Shown piece after piece: positions 47,503 to 58,081 of a DNA stretch of 64,000 nt. The stretch is taken from assembly GCF_900104595.1 (NCBI RefSeq), contig NZ_FNVY01000002.1:124001-188000 (forward strand). The letters run 5' to 3'. The stretch is from Enterococcus timonensis (GTDB taxonomy: Bacteria > Bacillota > Bacilli > Lactobacillales > Enterococcaceae). The notes under the pieces are model-generated. The model saw nothing but the letters and a program-made list of their open reading frames with translations, did not search any database and was not told the DNA's origin. A program made the translations under genes and the position numbers. How positions within the stretch are numbered: the stretch's first letter is position 1; the number at the start of each line of letters is the position of its first letter.

Positions 47503-48003
47503 ATGGCTTATATCGATCCATTGCATTTGGAATTAGAAGATCGCGTTGTATCTATTAACCGCGTTACTAAAGTTGTTAAAGGTGGACGTCGGATGCGTTT
47601 TGCTGCTTTAGTTGTTGTTGGTGATCGCCAAGGACACGTTGGTTTTGGTACTGGTAAAGCTCAAGAAGTTCCAGAAGCAATCAGAAAAGCAATCGAAGAC
47701 GCAAAGAAAAACCTTGTAGAAGTGCCAATGGTTGGTTCAACCGTGCCCCACGAAACTCTAGGCGTTTTTGGTGGCGGCCGGATTTTAATTAAACCTGCTG
47801 TTGCCGGTGCTGGAGTTGCCGCTGGTGGTCCTGTTCGGGCTATCATGGAACTTGCTGGTGTTCAAGATATCACCAGTAAATCTCTAGGCTCAAATACACC
47901 AATCAATGTTGTTCGCGCAACAATTGAAGGCTTAAAACAATTGAAACGTGCTGAAGATGTTGCTGCTTTACGTGGCAAATCTGTAGCCGAACTTATCGGA
48001 TAA
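47503..48003 (+). CDS. rpsE: 30S ribosomal protein S5
   Basis: S5 contributes to decoding accuracy and mRNA entry. The 166-residue protein has [21 protein letters not shown] and [19 protein letters not shown] by position about 20-40 and 88-106. The loop linked to spectinomycin resistance (VVKGGRR) appears wild type. Confidence 0.97.
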   Translation: MAYIDPLHLELEDRVVSINRVTKVVKGGRRMRFAALVVVGDRQGHVGFGTGKAQEVPEAIRKAIEDAKKNLVEVPMVGSTVPHETLGVFGGGRILIKPAVAGAGVAAGGPVRAIMELAGVQDITSKSLGSNTPINVVRATIEGLKQLKRAEDVAALRGKSVAELIG

Positions 48004-48016
48004 GGAGGACTATACA

Positions 48017-48199
48017 ATGGCTGAATTGAAAATTACTTTAAAACGCTCAATCATCGGACGTCCCCTTAACCAACGTGAAACTGTTAAAGCTCTTGGTTTA
48101 AAAAAAATCAATAGTAGCGTAGTTAAAAACGACGGTGCATCTATTTTAGGAATGATTAAAACCGTTTCTCACTTAGTGGACGTTGAAGAAGTAAAGTAA
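48017..48199 (+). CDS. rpmD: 50S ribosomal protein L30
   Basis: This is a 60-residue 50S protein with the typical [18 protein letters not shown] and [14 protein letters not shown]. It begins 13 nt after rpsE with AAGGAGG. Confidence 0.96.
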   Translation: MAELKITLKRSIIGRPLNQRETVKALGLKKINSSVVKNDGASILGMIKTVSHLVDVEEVK

Positions 48200-48234
48200 A
48201 CAAGTTTGACTTAAGTTAAGGAGGTGCCAAATCA

Positions 48235-48675
48235 ATGAAACTTCATGAATTAAAACCGTCAGAAGGATCTCGCCAAGTACGTAACCGTGTCGGACGCGGA
48301 ACTTCTTCAGGTAACGGTAAAACAAGTGGACGCGGACAAAAGGGTCAAAACTCCCGTTCCGGTGGTGGCGTACGTTTAGGTTTTGAAGGTGGACAAACTC
48401 CATTGTTCCGTCTATTACCAAAACGCGGCTTTACCAATGTAAATCGGAAAGAATATGCGATTGTAAATTTTGATATTTTAAATCGTTTTGAAGATGGAGC
48501 AGAAGTAAACCCTGCTGCTTTGGTCGAAGCTGGATACATTAAAAATGAAAAAGCTGGAATCAAAGTATTAGCTAACGGGTCTTTAGAAAAGAAATTGACT
48601 GTGAAAGCAGCAAAATTCTCGAAAGCTGCCCAAGAAGCAATTGAAGCTCGTGGTGGATCAATCGAGGTGATCTAA
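48235..48675 (+). CDS. rplO: 50S ribosomal protein L15
   Basis: L15 is a late-assembly 50S protein. The 146-residue protein begins [20 protein letters not shown] with the Gly/Arg-rich extension [18 protein letters not shown]. Its TAA overlaps the secY ATG by one base. Confidence 0.97.
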   Translation: MKLHELKPSEGSRQVRNRVGRGTSSGNGKTSGRGQKGQNSRSGGGVRLGFEGGQTPLFRLLPKRGFTNVNRKEYAIVNFDILNRFEDGAEVNPAALVEAGYIKNEKAGIKVLANGSLEKKLTVKAAKFSKAAQEAIEARGGSIEVI

Positions 48676-49973
48676 TGTTTAAACTTTTAAAAGATGCTTT
48701 TAAAATTAAAGACATTCGATCCAAAATTTTATTTACAGTAGGAATATTATTTGTCTTCCGTCTCGGAAGTCAAATTACTGTTCCCGGTATTAATGCCGCT
48801 GCTTTAAATGATTTGGCCTCATTGCCATTTTTCAATATGCTCAACATGGTTTCTGGTTCCGCGTTGCAACAATTCTCTGTTTTTTCCATGGGCGTCTCGC
48901 CTTACATCACAGCTTCAATCGTTATCCAATTATTGCAAATGGATATCGTGCCTAAGTTTGTTGAGTGGGGGAAACAAGGGGAAGTCGGTCGTAAAAAACT
49001 GAATCAAGCAACACGTTGGTTAACTTTGGTTTTAGGATTTATCCAATCAGTAGGGTTAACTGCCGGATTCAATGCTTTGGGTTCTAATTTTCAATTGGTC
49101 CAAGATCAAACAATTGCTAGTTATGTAGTGATTGGCTTGATTTTAACTGCTGGGACAATGTTTGTTACTTGGCTTGGTGAGCAAATCACCGACAAAGGGC
49201 TCGGTAACGGCGTGTCGATGATTATTTTTGCTGGTATTATTTCTCGTTTGCCGCATTCACTTTCCGAATTATATGAAGATATGTTCGTTAATGTGGATTC
49301 AAGCGATATTTTACCAAACGTCCTTTTTGCCATTTTATTGGTAATTGCCGTAATTGCTATTGTGACAGTAACTACTTATGTCCAACAAGCAGAACGGAAA
49401 ATTCCAATTCAATATACAAAACGATCAGCAGGGGCACCTGCAAGTAGTTATTTGCCATTGAAAGTAAATGCTGCTGGGGTTATTCCGGTAATCTTTGCTA
49501 GTTCATTTATTTCCACACCAAATGCTATTTTGCAATTTTTCCAAACAAGATATGGTGGACAAGGCTGGTATGACATGTTGATGTCACTCTTTAGCTATTC
49601 GACAGTGCCAGGAGCTATTTTTTATACGGTCCTGATTGTCGCTTTCACCTTCTTTTATGCCTTCGTCCAAGTAAACCCTGAGAAATTAGCGGAGAACTTG
49701 ACGAAACAAGGAAGTTATATTCCAAGTGTTCGGCCTGGTAAAGGGACAGAAGAATATGTTTCTAAATTATTAATGCGACTTTCAACAGTCGGTTCAATCT
49801 TTTTAGGTGCGATTGCGATTATTCCAATTATCGCCCAAATGGTTTGGAACTTGCCTTCTTCTATTGGTTTAGGAGGAACAAGTTTACTAATCGTTATCGG
49901 TGTTGCTTTGGAAACAGCTAAACAACTAGAAGGATTATTATTGAAAAAGAAATATACTGGCTTTATCAGTTAA
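48675..49973 (+). CDS. secY: Protein translocase subunit SecY
   Basis: SecY is the channel of the Sec translocon. The 432-residue protein has ten membrane segments, the plug-proximal GINAAAL region, PYITASIVIQLLQMD in helix 2, and the cytoplasmic loops QQAERKIPIQYTKRS and NPEKLAENLTKQGSYIP that bind SecA and the ribosome. It is translationally coupled to rplO and followed by adk. Confidence 0.97.
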   Translation: MFKLLKDAFKIKDIRSKILFTVGILFVFRLGSQITVPGINAAALNDLASLPFFNMLNMVSGSALQQFSVFSMGVSPYITASIVIQLLQMDIVPKFVEWGKQGEVGRKKLNQATRWLTLVLGFIQSVGLTAGFNALGSNFQLVQDQTIASYVVIGLILTAGTMFVTWLGEQITDKGLGNGVSMIIFAGIISRLPHSLSELYEDMFVNVDSSDILPNVLFAILLVIAVIAIVTVTTYVQQAERKIPIQYTKRSAGAPASSYLPLKVNAAGVIPVIFASSFISTPNAILQFFQTRYGGQGWYDMLMSLFSYSTVPGAIFYTVLIVAFTFFYAFVQVNPEKLAENLTKQGSYIPSVRPGKGTEEYVSKLLMRLSTVGSIFLGAIAIIPIIAQMVWNLPSSIGLGGTSLLIVIGVALETAKQLEGLLLKKKYTGFIS

Positions 49974-50034
49974 AGGAAATTCAGGTTGGAGAACTTCTCC
50001 AACTTAAGTTTCCAACATTTTAGGAGGGTAACTA

Positions 50035-50682
50035 ATGAACCTCATTTTAATGGGTCTGCCTGGTGCAGGTAAGGGAACGCAAGCGGAAGAAATTATTGAC
50101 AAATATAGTATTCCTCATATTTCTACTGGGGATATGTTTAGAGAAGCCATGGCCAATGGAACTGAGCTTGGTAAAAAAGCGAAGTCTTTCATGGATCAAG
50201 GAAATCTCGTACCAGACGACATTACTAATGGTATTGTTAAAGAACGCCTAGCTCAAAGTGATACGAAAGACGGCTTTTTATTAGATGGCTTTCCAAGAAC
50301 ACTTGACCAAGCCCAAGCGCTGGACGAAATTTTAGCCGATTTAAACAAAAAACTTGATGCAGTAATTGAAATTGATGTGAAACCAGATGTTCTAATCGAT
50401 CGTTTGGCAGGTCGCTTCATTTGTAGAACTTGTGGCGCTACTTATCACAAAACATTCAATCCACCAAAAGTGGAAGGAACTTGTGATCGTTGTGGTGGAC
50501 ATGATTTTTATCAACGTGAAGATGATAAACCAGAAGCCGTGAAGAATCGTTTGGATGTTAACATTAAAAATTCGCAGCCGATTTTAGCATACTACCAAGC
50601 GCAAAATCTTTTGCATAAAGTAGACGGCGATCGTGATATTCAAGACGTCTTTACCGACGTTAAAAAAATCATTGGAGCCTAA
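50035..50682 (+). CDS. adk: Adenylate kinase
   Basis: Adk equilibrates ATP, AMP and ADP. The 215-residue protein has the P-loop GLPGAGKGT, the AMP site ISTGDMFR, and a long LID domain with two CxxC pairs (CRTC and CDRC), so it binds structural zinc as in Bacillus. TAGGAGGG lies upstream. It is 61 nt after secY. Confidence 0.97.
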   Translation: MNLILMGLPGAGKGTQAEEIIDKYSIPHISTGDMFREAMANGTELGKKAKSFMDQGNLVPDDITNGIVKERLAQSDTKDGFLLDGFPRTLDQAQALDEILADLNKKLDAVIEIDVKPDVLIDRLAGRFICRTCGATYHKTFNPPKVEGTCDRCGGHDFYQREDDKPEAVKNRLDVNIKNSQPILAYYQAQNLLHKVDGDRDIQDVFTDVKKIIGA

Positions 50683-50711
50683 GTTTTTGACGTTTTCCCT
50701 AGTTGAAACTC

Positions 50712-50741
50712 TTGCCAATCATCTAACAGTTATGTTAGAAT
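50712..50741 (+). promoter_or_regulatory. Internal promoter before infA
   Basis: TTGCCA (50712-50717) and TAGAAT (50736-50741), with the TG of an extended -10 just before, lie in the 179-nt gap between adk and infA. They would allow extra expression of infA, rpmJ, rpsM, rpsK, rpoA and rplQ. Confidence 0.5.
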
Positions 50742-50861
50742 GTAACAGTCCGACTTTAGGAGTCATTCTATAAGAAGGTTTTGTAATTAGTTTCTGGTGA
50801 GAGCATGTGCTTTCGCCGTTTTATCGTGTATACGCGAAACAACTTCAAGGAGGTACTATGC

Positions 50862-51080
50862 GTGGCAAAAGATGATATGATCGAAATTGAAGGAAAAGTC
50901 GTCGAAACTTTGCCGAATGCAATGTTTAAGGTGGAATTGGAGAATGGGCACGTTGTGTTAGCTCACGTTTCTGGCAAAATTCGGATGCATTACATTCGGA
51001 TCTTACCTGGAGATAAAGTTACTGTGGAATTGTCTCCTTATGACCTTTCCCGCGGTCGCATCACCTATCGCTTTAAATAA
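50862..51080 (+). CDS. infA: Translation initiation factor IF-1
   Basis: IF-1 occupies the A site during initiation. The 72-residue OB-fold protein starts with GTG at 50862 ([20 protein letters not shown]) and ends [24 protein letters not shown] lies about 11 nt upstream. A longer frame opening at 50805 is not conserved. Confidence 0.96.
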   Translation: MAKDDMIEIEGKVVETLPNAMFKVELENGHVVLAHVSGKIRMHYIRILPGDKVTVELSPYDLSRGRITYRFK

Positions 51081-51114
51081 TTGTACTCCGTAAATCTTTA
51101 GGAGGTAAACATCA

Positions 51115-51231
51115 ATGAAAGTAAGACCATCAGTAAAACCAATGTGTGAACATTGTAAAGTAATTCGTCGTAAAGGACGGGTTATGGTAATTTGCCCAGC
51201 AAATCCAAAGCACAAACAACGTCAAGGTTAA
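51115..51231 (+). CDS. rpmJ: 50S ribosomal protein L36
   Basis: This 38-residue protein, [20 protein letters not shown] onward, has the zinc-binding CxxC...C...H pattern (CEHC, then Cys in [11 protein letters not shown]) of the zinc-dependent L36. TTAGGAGG lies upstream, and it falls between infA and rpsM as in most Firmicutes. Confidence 0.95.
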   Translation: MKVRPSVKPMCEHCKVIRRKGRVMVICPANPKHKQRQG

Positions 51232-51248
51232 TAGGAGGTGTAGTCTAA

Positions 51249-51614
51249 ATGGCTCGTATTGCAGGAGTAGATATTCCTCGTGATAAACGCGTAGTTGTAT
51301 CCTTAACTTATATTTTTGGTATTGGGGACACTACAGCGGCAAAAATTCTAGCAGATGCTGGAGTTTCTGAAGATATTCGCGTTCGGGATTTAACAAATGA
51401 ACAAACGGACGCAATCCGTGTAGAAGTTGATAAGTTAAAAGTTGAAGGGGATCTTCGTCGTGAAGTGAACTTGAACATCAAACGTTTGATGGAAATTAAT
51501 TCTTATCGGGGTATCCGCCATCGTCGTGGATTACCAGTTCGCGGACAAAATACTAAAAATAACGCACGTACTCGTAAGGGTCCAGCTCGCGCTATTGCTG
51601 GTAAGAAAAAGTAA
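51249..51614 (+). CDS. rpsM: 30S ribosomal protein S13
   Basis: S13 bridges the 30S head to the 50S subunit and contacts P-site tRNA with its basic tail. The 121-residue protein begins [20 protein letters not shown] and contains [20 protein letters not shown]. It is 17 nt after rpmJ. Confidence 0.97.
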   Translation: MARIAGVDIPRDKRVVVSLTYIFGIGDTTAAKILADAGVSEDIRVRDLTNEQTDAIRVEVDKLKVEGDLRREVNLNIKRLMEINSYRGIRHRRGLPVRGQNTKNNARTRKGPARAIAGKKK

Positions 51615-51637
51615 CCAGAAAAGGAGGTTAGTCATTC

Positions 51638-52027
51638 ATGGCACAAAAGAAAGTTAGTCGTAAACGTCGTGTGAAAAAGAATATTGAAGTTGGGATTGCC
51701 CATATTCATTCTACTTTTAATAATACGATCGTTATGATCACCGATGCGCATGGAAATGCTTTGGCATGGTCATCCGCTGGTGCGTTAGGTTTTAAAGGTT
51801 CTAAAAAATCAACACCCTTCGCTGCTCAAATGGCCGCAGAAACTGCGTCTAAAGTAGCAATGGAACATGGTTTGAAAACAGTTGAAGTAACTGTTAAAGG
51901 CCCTGGTGGTGGACGTGAAGCTGCTATTCGCTCTTTACAAGCTGCTGGTTTGGAAGTGACCGCTATTCGCGACGTCACCCCAGTTCCTCATAACGGATGT
52001 CGCCCTCCAAAACGCCGTCGTGTTTAA
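51638..52027 (+). CDS. rpsK: 30S ribosomal protein S11
   Basis: S11 is on the 30S platform near the E site. The 129-residue protein has IGIAHIH-type [18 protein letters not shown] and ends [26 protein letters not shown] lies upstream of ATG 51638. Confidence 0.97.
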   Translation: MAQKKVSRKRRVKKNIEVGIAHIHSTFNNTIVMITDAHGNALAWSSAGALGFKGSKKSTPFAAQMAAETASKVAMEHGLKTVEVTVKGPGGGREAAIRSLQAAGLEVTAIRDVTPVPHNGCRPPKRRRV

Positions 52028-52102
52028 TGTGCGCGCCCTTTTGAGAAAATTTGAAACGTCATTAAACAAGAACTGTTCGTTTTGAAAGGGGTATAGAAAA
52101 GA

Positions 52103-53041
52103 ATGATTGAATTTGAAAAACCAAGAATCACGAAAATTGATGATGAAAAAGATTATGGCAAGTTCGTGGTTGAACCGTTAGAGAGAGGTTATGGGACAAC
52201 CCTCGGCAACTCTTTACGGCGGATTTTACTTTCTTCTTTACCAGGGGCAGCTATTACGAATTTGCAAATTGATGGCGTCTTGCATGAATTTTCCACCATC
52301 AAAGGCGTTCGCGAAGATGTAACGCAAATTGTTTTGAATATCAAAGGACTTGCGTTAAAACTCTATGCTCAAGAAGAAAAAACATTGGAAATCGATATCA
52401 CCGGACCAGCCACAGTTACCGCTGGCGACATTTTAGTCGACAATGATGTAGAAATCTTGAATAAAGATCTTTACATTTGTACTGTAGCACCTGGCGCGAC
52501 TTTTCATGCCCGTTTAACGGTTAAACCGGGTCGTGGTTATGTCCAAGCAGATGAAAACAAACGCGAAGATATGCCAATTGGTGTCCTTCCCATTGATTCC
52601 ATCTACACCCCCGTTCGTCGTGTAAACTATCAAGTAGAACAGACCCGTGTTGGTCACCGTGAAGACTTTGATAAACTGACAATGGAAATTTGGACTGACG
52701 GCTCTATTATTCCCCAAGAAGCTATTAGCTTAGCGGCTAAAATTTTGACGGAACATCTTGATATTTTCGTTAATTTAACCGATGAAGCAAAAAATGCTGA
52801 AATCATGGTGGAAAAAGAAGAAACACAAAAAGAAAAAATGTTGGAAATGACAATTGAAGAATTGGATCTTTCCGTTCGATCTTATAATTGTTTAAAACGT
52901 GCCGGAATTAACACCGTGCAAGAATTAACAAGTAAATCTGAACCAGAGATGATCAAAGTGCGTAACCTTGGTCGTAAATCTTTGGAAGAAGTGAAAGTTA
53001 AATTGCATGATTTAGGACTTGGCTTACGTAAAGACGATTAA
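52103..53041 (+). CDS. rpoA: DNA-directed RNA polymerase subunit alpha
   Basis: Alpha dimerises to start RNA polymerase assembly. Of its 312 residues, the N-terminal domain (about 1-230) includes [20 protein letters not shown], and the C-terminal domain (about 250-312) includes [19 protein letters not shown] and [11 protein letters not shown], which bind UP elements and regulators. GAAAGGGG lies upstream. It sits between rpsK and rplQ as usual. Confidence 0.97.
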   Translation: MIEFEKPRITKIDDEKDYGKFVVEPLERGYGTTLGNSLRRILLSSLPGAAITNLQIDGVLHEFSTIKGVREDVTQIVLNIKGLALKLYAQEEKTLEIDITGPATVTAGDILVDNDVEILNKDLYICTVAPGATFHARLTVKPGRGYVQADENKREDMPIGVLPIDSIYTPVRRVNYQVEQTRVGHREDFDKLTMEIWTDGSIIPQEAISLAAKILTEHLDIFVNLTDEAKNAEIMVEKEETQKEKMLEMTIEELDLSVRSYNCLKRAGINTVQELTSKSEPEMIKVRNLGRKSLEEVKVKLHDLGLGLRKDD

Positions 53042-53064
53042 ATCTACAAAGGAGGTACGTACAA

Positions 53065-53448
53065 GTGGGTTACCGTAAACTAGGACGCACATCAAGCCAA
53101 CGTAAGGCAATGTTGCGTGATTTAACAACTGACCTAATCATTAACGAACGCATCGTTACGACTGAAGCGCGTGCGAAAGAAGTGCGTTCAACAACAGAAA
53201 AAATGATTACTTTAGGCAAACGTGGCGATTTACATGCTCGTCGTCAAGCCGCAGCCTTCGTTCGTAATGAAGTTGCTGATGTTCGGGAAGAAAATGAAGA
53301 AGTTGTTATCGAAACAGCTCTACAAAAACTTTTCAATGACATTGCTGGTCGTTACACTGAACGTCAAGGTGGATACACTCGTATCTTAAAAATGGAACCA
53401 CGTCGCGGCGATGCTGCGCCAATGGTTATCATTGAACTTGTCAAATAG
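53065..53448 (+). CDS. rplQ: 50S ribosomal protein L17
   Basis: L17 surrounds the tunnel exit. The 127-residue protein starts with GTG at 53065 ([20 protein letters not shown]). AAAGGAGG lies upstream. It is the last gene of the superoperon. Confidence 0.97.
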   Translation: MGYRKLGRTSSQRKAMLRDLTTDLIINERIVTTEARAKEVRSTTEKMITLGKRGDLHARRQAAAFVRNEVADVREENEEVVIETALQKLFNDIAGRYTERQGGYTRILKMEPRRGDAAPMVIIELVK

Positions 53449-53483
53449 TTTTTTCGCATCACTTTTATGATGATTCGTATTGA

Positions 53484-53577
53484 GTGTTATGATGATGGAG
53501 AAATCCAAGTCTAGCTCTGGCTCGCTTCTTGAGGATAACCTTAAGAAGCAGAGCACTCATCATAAGGTGTTTTTTTA
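53484..53577 (+). terminator. Long compound hairpin ending the alpha operon
   Basis: The outer stem TTATGATGA (53487-53495) pairs with TCATCATAA (53557-53565), the inner stem GCTTCTT (53524-53530) with AAGAAGC (53543-53549), and a T run follows at 53570-53577. It is a large nested terminator at the end of the ribosomal superoperon. Confidence 0.7.
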
Positions 53578-53682
53578 TACAAAAAAAAGGTGTCAAGACA
53601 TTTGATAAAATCAGTGAGAACAATTGAAAAATACATAGATTTTTGGTAGTCTTAGAAAGAAAATAAAAAGGATGTGACCTGC

Positions 53683-54522
53683 ATGACTGAAGCCATTAAC
53701 ATTAAAAACTTAACCTTCCGCTATTCTCCAGACGACAAACGAAATGCATTAGATGACGTGTCTTTGACAATTCAACAAGGGGAATGGGTGGCGATTGTTG
53801 GATCTAATGGCAGCGGCAAGTCCACCTTAGCTAAAACGATTAATGGCTTAATTTTGCCAGAACAAGGTAGCGTTGAAGTCTTTGGCCAAACATTAGCAGA
53901 AGAAAATATTTGGGATATCCGAAAGAATGTCGGGATGGTTTTTCAAAATCCAGACAACCAATTTGTAGGAGCAACGGTAGAAGACGATGTTGCTTTTGGG
54001 TTAGAAAATCAAGGGATTCCTAGAGATGAAATGGTGCAGCGGGTTATGAGCGCCTTAAAAAAAGTGCGGATGGAAGAATTTATGACGCGGGAACCCGTTC
54101 GTTTATCCGGGGGGCAAAAACAACGTGTAGCTATTGCTGGCGTGGTTGCCTTAGCACCGAAAATGATTATTTTAGATGAAGCAACCTCAATGTTAGATCC
54201 TAAAGGTCGACGTGAGGTGATTGCTACTATTCGTCAATTGAAAGAAGAAGAAAACTTAACTGTAATTTCTATTACCCACGATATTGATGAAGCGGCTTTG
54301 GCCAATCGGATTTTTGTGATGCAAGAAGGTCACTTGAAATTAGAAGGCACACCCGCGGATATTTTTGCTTACGGTGAACAATTAATTGAACTTGGGTTAG
54401 ATTTGCCATTTGCAGAAAAATTAAAAGCAGCACTAGCTAAACTTGGTGTAACAGTGCCAGCAGCTTATATGACTGAAGAAAGGATGTTGGACTGGATATG
54501 GACATCACTTTTAAAGAAGTAG
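53683..54522 (+). CDS. ecfA1: ECF transporter ATPase A1
   Basis: EcfA1 is one of two ATPases of the shared energy-coupling module that powers vitamin uptake through various S components. The 279-residue protein has Walker [11 protein letters not shown]-loop [10 protein letters not shown], signature LSGGQKQR and Walker [12 protein letters not shown] 53683 follows AAAGGATG; an earlier TTG or ATG-like start at 53674 is less likely. Its end overlaps ecfA2 by 25 nt. Confidence 0.94.
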   Translation: MTEAINIKNLTFRYSPDDKRNALDDVSLTIQQGEWVAIVGSNGSGKSTLAKTINGLILPEQGSVEVFGQTLAEENIWDIRKNVGMVFQNPDNQFVGATVEDDVAFGLENQGIPRDEMVQRVMSALKKVRMEEFMTREPVRLSGGQKQRVAIAGVVALAPKMIILDEATSMLDPKGRREVIATIRQLKEEENLTVISITHDIDEAALANRIFVMQEGHLKLEGTPADIFAYGEQLIELGLDLPFAEKLKAALAKLGVTVPAAYMTEERMLDWIWTSLLKK

Positions 54523-55361
54523 ACTACACGTATCAACCCGGAACGCCTTTTGCTCAGCGGGCTTTGTTTGATATTAATTTAGAAATTAAATCAGGTTCTT
54601 ATACCGCCCTAATTGGCCATACGGGATCAGGGAAATCAACGCTGCTCCAACACTTGAACGCGTTAGTTAAACCCACTAGCGGGACGGTAACGATTGGTAC
54701 ACGGGTGATAACACCTGAAACGAGCAATAAAAATTTGAAACCTGTCCGGAAAAAAGTTGGGATTGTCTTTCAATTTCCGGAAGCGCAACTATTTGAAGAA
54801 ACGGTAGCCGCTGATATTGCTTTTGGCCCGAAAAATTTTGGGGCGAGTGATGAAGAAGGAATAAAATTAGCCGCCAAAATGTTGGATCTAGTTGGACTAG
54901 ATGAAACGTTTATGGAACGTTCACCTTTTGAACTTTCTGGCGGACAAATGCGTCGAGTAGCCATCGCTGGAGTGTTGGCAATGGAACCTGAAGTGTTAGT
55001 TTTAGACGAACCAACAGCGGGACTAGATCCCGAGGGTCGTCGTGAAATGATGACGATGTTTAATCGATTGCACCGAGAAGAAAACTTAACGATTGTTTTA
55101 GTGACGCATTTAATGGAAGACGTCGTGCGGTTTGCTGATTATGTCTTAGTTTTAGAAAATGGACGCTTAGTAAAATCTGGGGAACCTGCAGAAATTTTTC
55201 AAGATACAAACTGGCTAGTGGAAAAACAATTAGGTTTACCACAAGCCACAGCTTTCGCTGAAAAATTAGCAGCACGCGGCGTTTCATTTAACAGTTTGCC
55301 GCTCACTCCGGAACAATTAGCTAAAGAATTAGTGGAAAAAGCAGGTGAAGTCCGTGAATAA
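54498..55361 (+). CDS. ecfA2: ECF transporter ATPase A2
   Basis: This is the second module ATPase, 287 residues. Walker A is [10 protein letters not shown]-loop [11 protein letters not shown], signature LSGGQMRR and Walker [16 protein letters not shown]. The FQFPE versus FQNPD difference is the usual mark separating A2 from A1. It starts within ecfA1 and overlaps ecfT by 8 nt, so the three subunits are made together. Confidence 0.94.
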   Translation: MDITFKEVDYTYQPGTPFAQRALFDINLEIKSGSYTALIGHTGSGKSTLLQHLNALVKPTSGTVTIGTRVITPETSNKNLKPVRKKVGIVFQFPEAQLFEETVAADIAFGPKNFGASDEEGIKLAAKMLDLVGLDETFMERSPFELSGGQMRRVAIAGVLAMEPEVLVLDEPTAGLDPEGRREMMTMFNRLHREENLTIVLVTHLMEDVVRFADYVLVLENGRLVKSGEPAEIFQDTNWLVEKQLGLPQATAFAEKLAARGVSFNSLPLTPEQLAKELVEKAGEVRE

Positions 55362-56148
55362 ATTATTGTTAGGCCGTTTCATTCCCGGAGATTCTCTTGT
55401 TCACCGCTTAGATCCGCGAGCTAAGTTTTTAGCTAGTTTTTATTTTATTATTATTATCTTCTTTGCCAACAACTGGGCTAGTTATTTACTAATGTTTTTG
55501 TTTGTCTTAGGAGCAATTTTCTTATCAAAAATTAAAATAAGTTTCTTTTTACGAGGCGTTAAGCCGCTGATTTGGTTAATTATTTTTACCACTTTATTGC
55601 AAGTGCTCTTTACAAAAGGTGGGACCGAATATTTTTCTTGGTGGATTTTTTCTATTACTGAGTTTGGCTTAATCAATGGGGCATTTATTTTTTGCCGCTT
55701 TGTTTTAATTATCTTTATGTCTACGCTACTCACCTTAACAACTGCGCCACTTTCTTTAGCTGACGCGCTAGAATTTTTATTGCGTCCGTTGCGGATTGTG
55801 CGTTTCCCAGTTCACGAAGTTTCCTTAATGTTGAGTATTGCTTTACGCTTTGTACCGACTTTAATGGATGAAACAGAAAAAATCATGAATGCCCAACGCG
55901 CACGTGGTGTGGATTTTGGCGATGGTAATTTATTACAAAAAATGAAAGCTATTGTGCCGTTGTTAATTCCCTTATTTGTTTCCAGTTTTAATCGCGCGGA
56001 AGATTTAGCTACCGCGATGGAAGCGCGCGGCTATCAAGGAGGCGACGGTCGGAGTCGATATCGCGTATTGCATTGGCAAATGCGTGATAGTTTGACGATG
56101 GTTGTTTTCGGTTTATTGACGGTAGCTTTAGTTTTTTTACGTCAATAA
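55354..56148 (+). CDS. ecfT: ECF transporter transmembrane subunit T
   Basis: EcfT couples both ATPases to interchangeable S components. The 264-residue protein has five to six membrane segments and the two Ala-Arg-Gly coupling motifs, ARG in [12 protein letters not shown] and ARG in [12 protein letters not shown] at 55354 gives the conserved start [21 protein letters not shown]; an earlier GTG at 55345 is possible. No S component gene lies in the window, as expected for a group II module. Confidence 0.93.
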   Translation: MNKLLLGRFIPGDSLVHRLDPRAKFLASFYFIIIIFFANNWASYLLMFLFVLGAIFLSKIKISFFLRGVKPLIWLIIFTTLLQVLFTKGGTEYFSWWIFSITEFGLINGAFIFCRFVLIIFMSTLLTLTTAPLSLADALEFLLRPLRIVRFPVHEVSLMLSIALRFVPTLMDETEKIMNAQRARGVDFGDGNLLQKMKAIVPLLIPLFVSSFNRAEDLATAMEARGYQGGDGRSRYRVLHWQMRDSLTMVVFGLLTVALVFLRQ

Positions 56149-56183
56149 AAATTGATATTGTCAGGTAAGGAAGGAACAAATTC

Positions 56184-56927
56184 ATGCGATACAAAGCAAT
56201 CATTGCTTATGATGGGACAAATTTTCACGGCTTTCAAGTCCAACCGAATGGACGGACCGTAGAAGCTGAATTAAATAAAACTTTAATTAAAATCAATCGC
56301 GGTTTACCAGTAGTTGTGGCAGGATCTGGTCGAACAGATGCTCACGTCCATGCAAGAGGTCAAGTCATTCATTTTGATTTAGATGAAGCCCGCGATTTGG
56401 AAAAATTGCGTTACGGCATTGATACGCAAAGTCCGGCTGATATTGCTTGTTTGTCAGTAGAAGTTGCGCCTGATGATTTTCATGCTAGATATCATGTAGT
56501 AAGTAAAACTTATGAGTTTCGAGTGGATTTAGCCAGAGCGCGTAGTCCTTTTAAACGGCATTACGCTAGTTACTTTCCTTATCCGCTAGATGTTGAAAAA
56601 ATAAATGCCGCACTCCAGCTGCTCTTAGGAACGCATGATTTTACCGGATTTTGCGCTAGTGGTTCGTCAGTGGAAAATAAAGTTCGTACAATTACTGAAG
56701 CGACGGTGGTCCATGATTTTGAAGCTGAAGAATTGTTATTTACTTTTTCTGGCGATGGATTTTTATATAAAATGGTCCGAATTATCGTCGGTACTTTATT
56801 AAAAATTGGCAATCACCGGATGCCAGTTGATCAGATTACGAAAATTTTATCAGAAAAAAATCGCCAACTGGCAGGACCAACTGCTCATCCGGAAGGTTTG
56901 TATTTAAAAGAAGTTCATTATAAATGA
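56184..56927 (+). CDS. truA: tRNA pseudouridine(38-40) synthase
   Basis: TruA converts uridines 38-40 of many tRNAs to pseudouridine. The 247-residue protein has the catalytic Asp in [14 protein letters not shown] (near residue 53), plus [19 protein letters not shown] at the N-terminus and [11 protein letters not shown] near the C-terminus. It follows ecfT by 35 nt, an order common in Firmicutes, with AAGGAAGG upstream. Confidence 0.95.
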   Translation: MRYKAIIAYDGTNFHGFQVQPNGRTVEAELNKTLIKINRGLPVVVAGSGRTDAHVHARGQVIHFDLDEARDLEKLRYGIDTQSPADIACLSVEVAPDDFHARYHVVSKTYEFRVDLARARSPFKRHYASYFPYPLDVEKINAALQLLLGTHDFTGFCASGSSVENKVRTITEATVVHDFEAEELLFTFSGDGFLYKMVRIIVGTLLKIGNHRMPVDQITKILSEKNRQLAGPTAHPEGLYLKEVHYK

Positions 56928-56933
56928 AAAAAG

Positions 56934-56977
56934 CCATTCTCTAGTGCTGTTAGCAGAACAAGAGAATGGTTTTTTTT
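56934..56977 (+). terminator. Terminator after truA
   Basis: CCATTCTCT (56934-56942) pairs with AGAGAATGG (56961-56969), enclosing a smaller CTG/CAG stem, and eight T residues follow. Confidence 0.85.
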
Positions 56978-56991
56978 ATAACCTATTTTTC

Positions 56992-57101
56992 GGTATAAAA
57001 AAAGCTGTGACTAGGTGATTAGATAAAATGCTTGCTAATTGCGATGCAATCATTCACCATTTTCCTAAATCACTACGTCACAGACCGCTTTTTTAATAAC
57101 C
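56992..57101. repeat. Palindromic repeat, copy E (first of a pair)
   Basis: The unit runs from GGTATAAAAAAAGC to GCTTTTTTAATAACC. Stem layers: CTGTGAC with GTCACAG, GTGATTAG with CTAAATCAC, AAAATG with CATTTT, and a small centre ATTGC / GCAAT. It lies between the convergent truA and ohr genes. Its 110-nt length matches the other family members. Confidence 0.8.
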
Positions 57102-57109
57102 TATTTTTC

Positions 57110-57219
57110 GGTATAAAAAAAGCTGTGACTAGGTGATTAGATAAAATGCTTGCTAACTGCGTTGCAATCATTCACCATTTTCCTAAATCACTACGTCACA
57201 GACCGCTTTTTTTATAACC
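57110..57219. repeat. Palindromic repeat, copy F (second of a pair)
   Basis: Nearly identical to copy E and separated from it by the 8 nt TATTTTTC, giving a 118-nt period. Differences fall mainly in the central loop (AACTGCGTTGC versus AATTGCGATGC). It ends 2 nt before the ohr stop codon, so on the minus strand it can act as the ohr terminator. Confidence 0.8.
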
Positions 57220-57221
57220 TA

Positions 57222-57626
57222 TTATACGATTTTGATTTCTACGGGGATGTTGTTGCGAGTGGCTTTAGAATAAGGGCAGACTTGATCGGCTTTTTCGGCC
57301 AATTCTTTGGCGCGGTCTTCAGAGACGCCGTCAATATGAACTTCTAAAACAACTTCAACGTGGAAGCCTTCTACATCGTCAGCGAATAATGAAACGCGGG
57401 CTTTAACGATACTTGGATGAACATCTTTTTCAGCGTCCATTACGATTTCTAAAGCGCCATTGAAACATGAAGAATAAGCTGCGGCAAAAAGTTGTTCTGG
57501 GTTCGTAGCAGTAGGGACGCGTTTGCCTGGAGAAGTTACGACATGTTCAAAGCTATGGTCAGGTGAGTAAACTTTTCCTTCACGGCCGCCAGTATTTTCA
57601 GTTTGTGTTTCGTAAATTTTTTTCAT
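57222..57626 (-). CDS. ohr: Organic hydroperoxide resistance protein (Ohr/OsmC family)
   Basis: Ohr reduces organic and fatty-acid hydroperoxides with two redox cysteines. The 134-residue protein has the family features NPEQLFAAAYSSCFNGAL with the peroxidatic Cys and the C-terminal VCPYSKATRNN with the resolving Cys. The conserved Arg lies in SPGKRVPTATNPE. It starts 29 nt inside the end of ohrR on the same strand, so ohrR and ohr form one autoregulated transcript. Confidence 0.93.
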   Translation of the reverse strand: MKKIYETQTENTGGREGKVYSPDHSFEHVVTSPGKRVPTATNPEQLFAAAYSSCFNGALEIVMDAEKDVHPSIVKARVSLFADDVEGFHVEVVLEVHIDGVSEDRAKELAEKADQVCPYSKATRNNIPVEIKIV

Positions 57627-58056
57627 CTAAAATGCCTCCAATGTTTTTTTCTAAATCTTTCATTTGTTGTAGGATCGTGAAATATTGTTCCGGCGTTAAG
57701 GTCAATTGGTTAAGACAGTTGCCGACTGCATTTAAAATGGCGTCTCGATTATTCAGTCCTTTTTCAGTGAGGGAAACAATTAATTTCCGCTCGTCTGCAA
57801 GGTCACGCGTCCGTGTCACATATCCGCTTTTTTCCATCCGTTTGATCATGGGAGTCAGCGTGCCAGAATCCAGCGTCAAATTATCGCCGAGTTCGTGAAT
57901 CGTTTGCTGATTTTTTTCCCATAAAGAAAGTAAGACGAGATATTGAGGATAAGTTAACTGAAATTTTTCTAAAGCGACACTATACATTTTATTAAATGTT
58001 TTTTGTGTGCGGTAAATGGCAAAGCATAATTGATCATCTAAAGTTGTGGAAATCAA
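57598..58056 (-). CDS. ohrR: Organic hydroperoxide-sensing repressor, MarR family
   Basis: OhrR represses ohr until its N-terminal Cys is oxidised. The 152-residue winged-helix protein has that Cys in LDDQLCFAIYRTQK, DNA-binding region TIHELGDNLTLDSGTLTPMIKRME, and the wing RTRDLADERKLIVSLTEKG. TTG at 58056 is chosen because AGGAGTGA lies 3-6 nt upstream and the resulting N-terminus fits the family; the frame stays open upstream across the operator but lacks another good start. A perfect OhrR-type palindrome lies just upstream. Confidence 0.9.
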   Translation of the reverse strand: MISTTLDDQLCFAIYRTQKTFNKMYSVALEKFQLTYPQYLVLLSLWEKNQQTIHELGDNLTLDSGTLTPMIKRMEKSGYVTRTRDLADERKLIVSLTEKGLNNRDAILNAVGNCLNQLTLTPEQYFTILQQMKDLEKNIGGILDEKNLRNTN

Positions 58057-58081
58057 AAAATCACTCCTAACAAAATTAATT

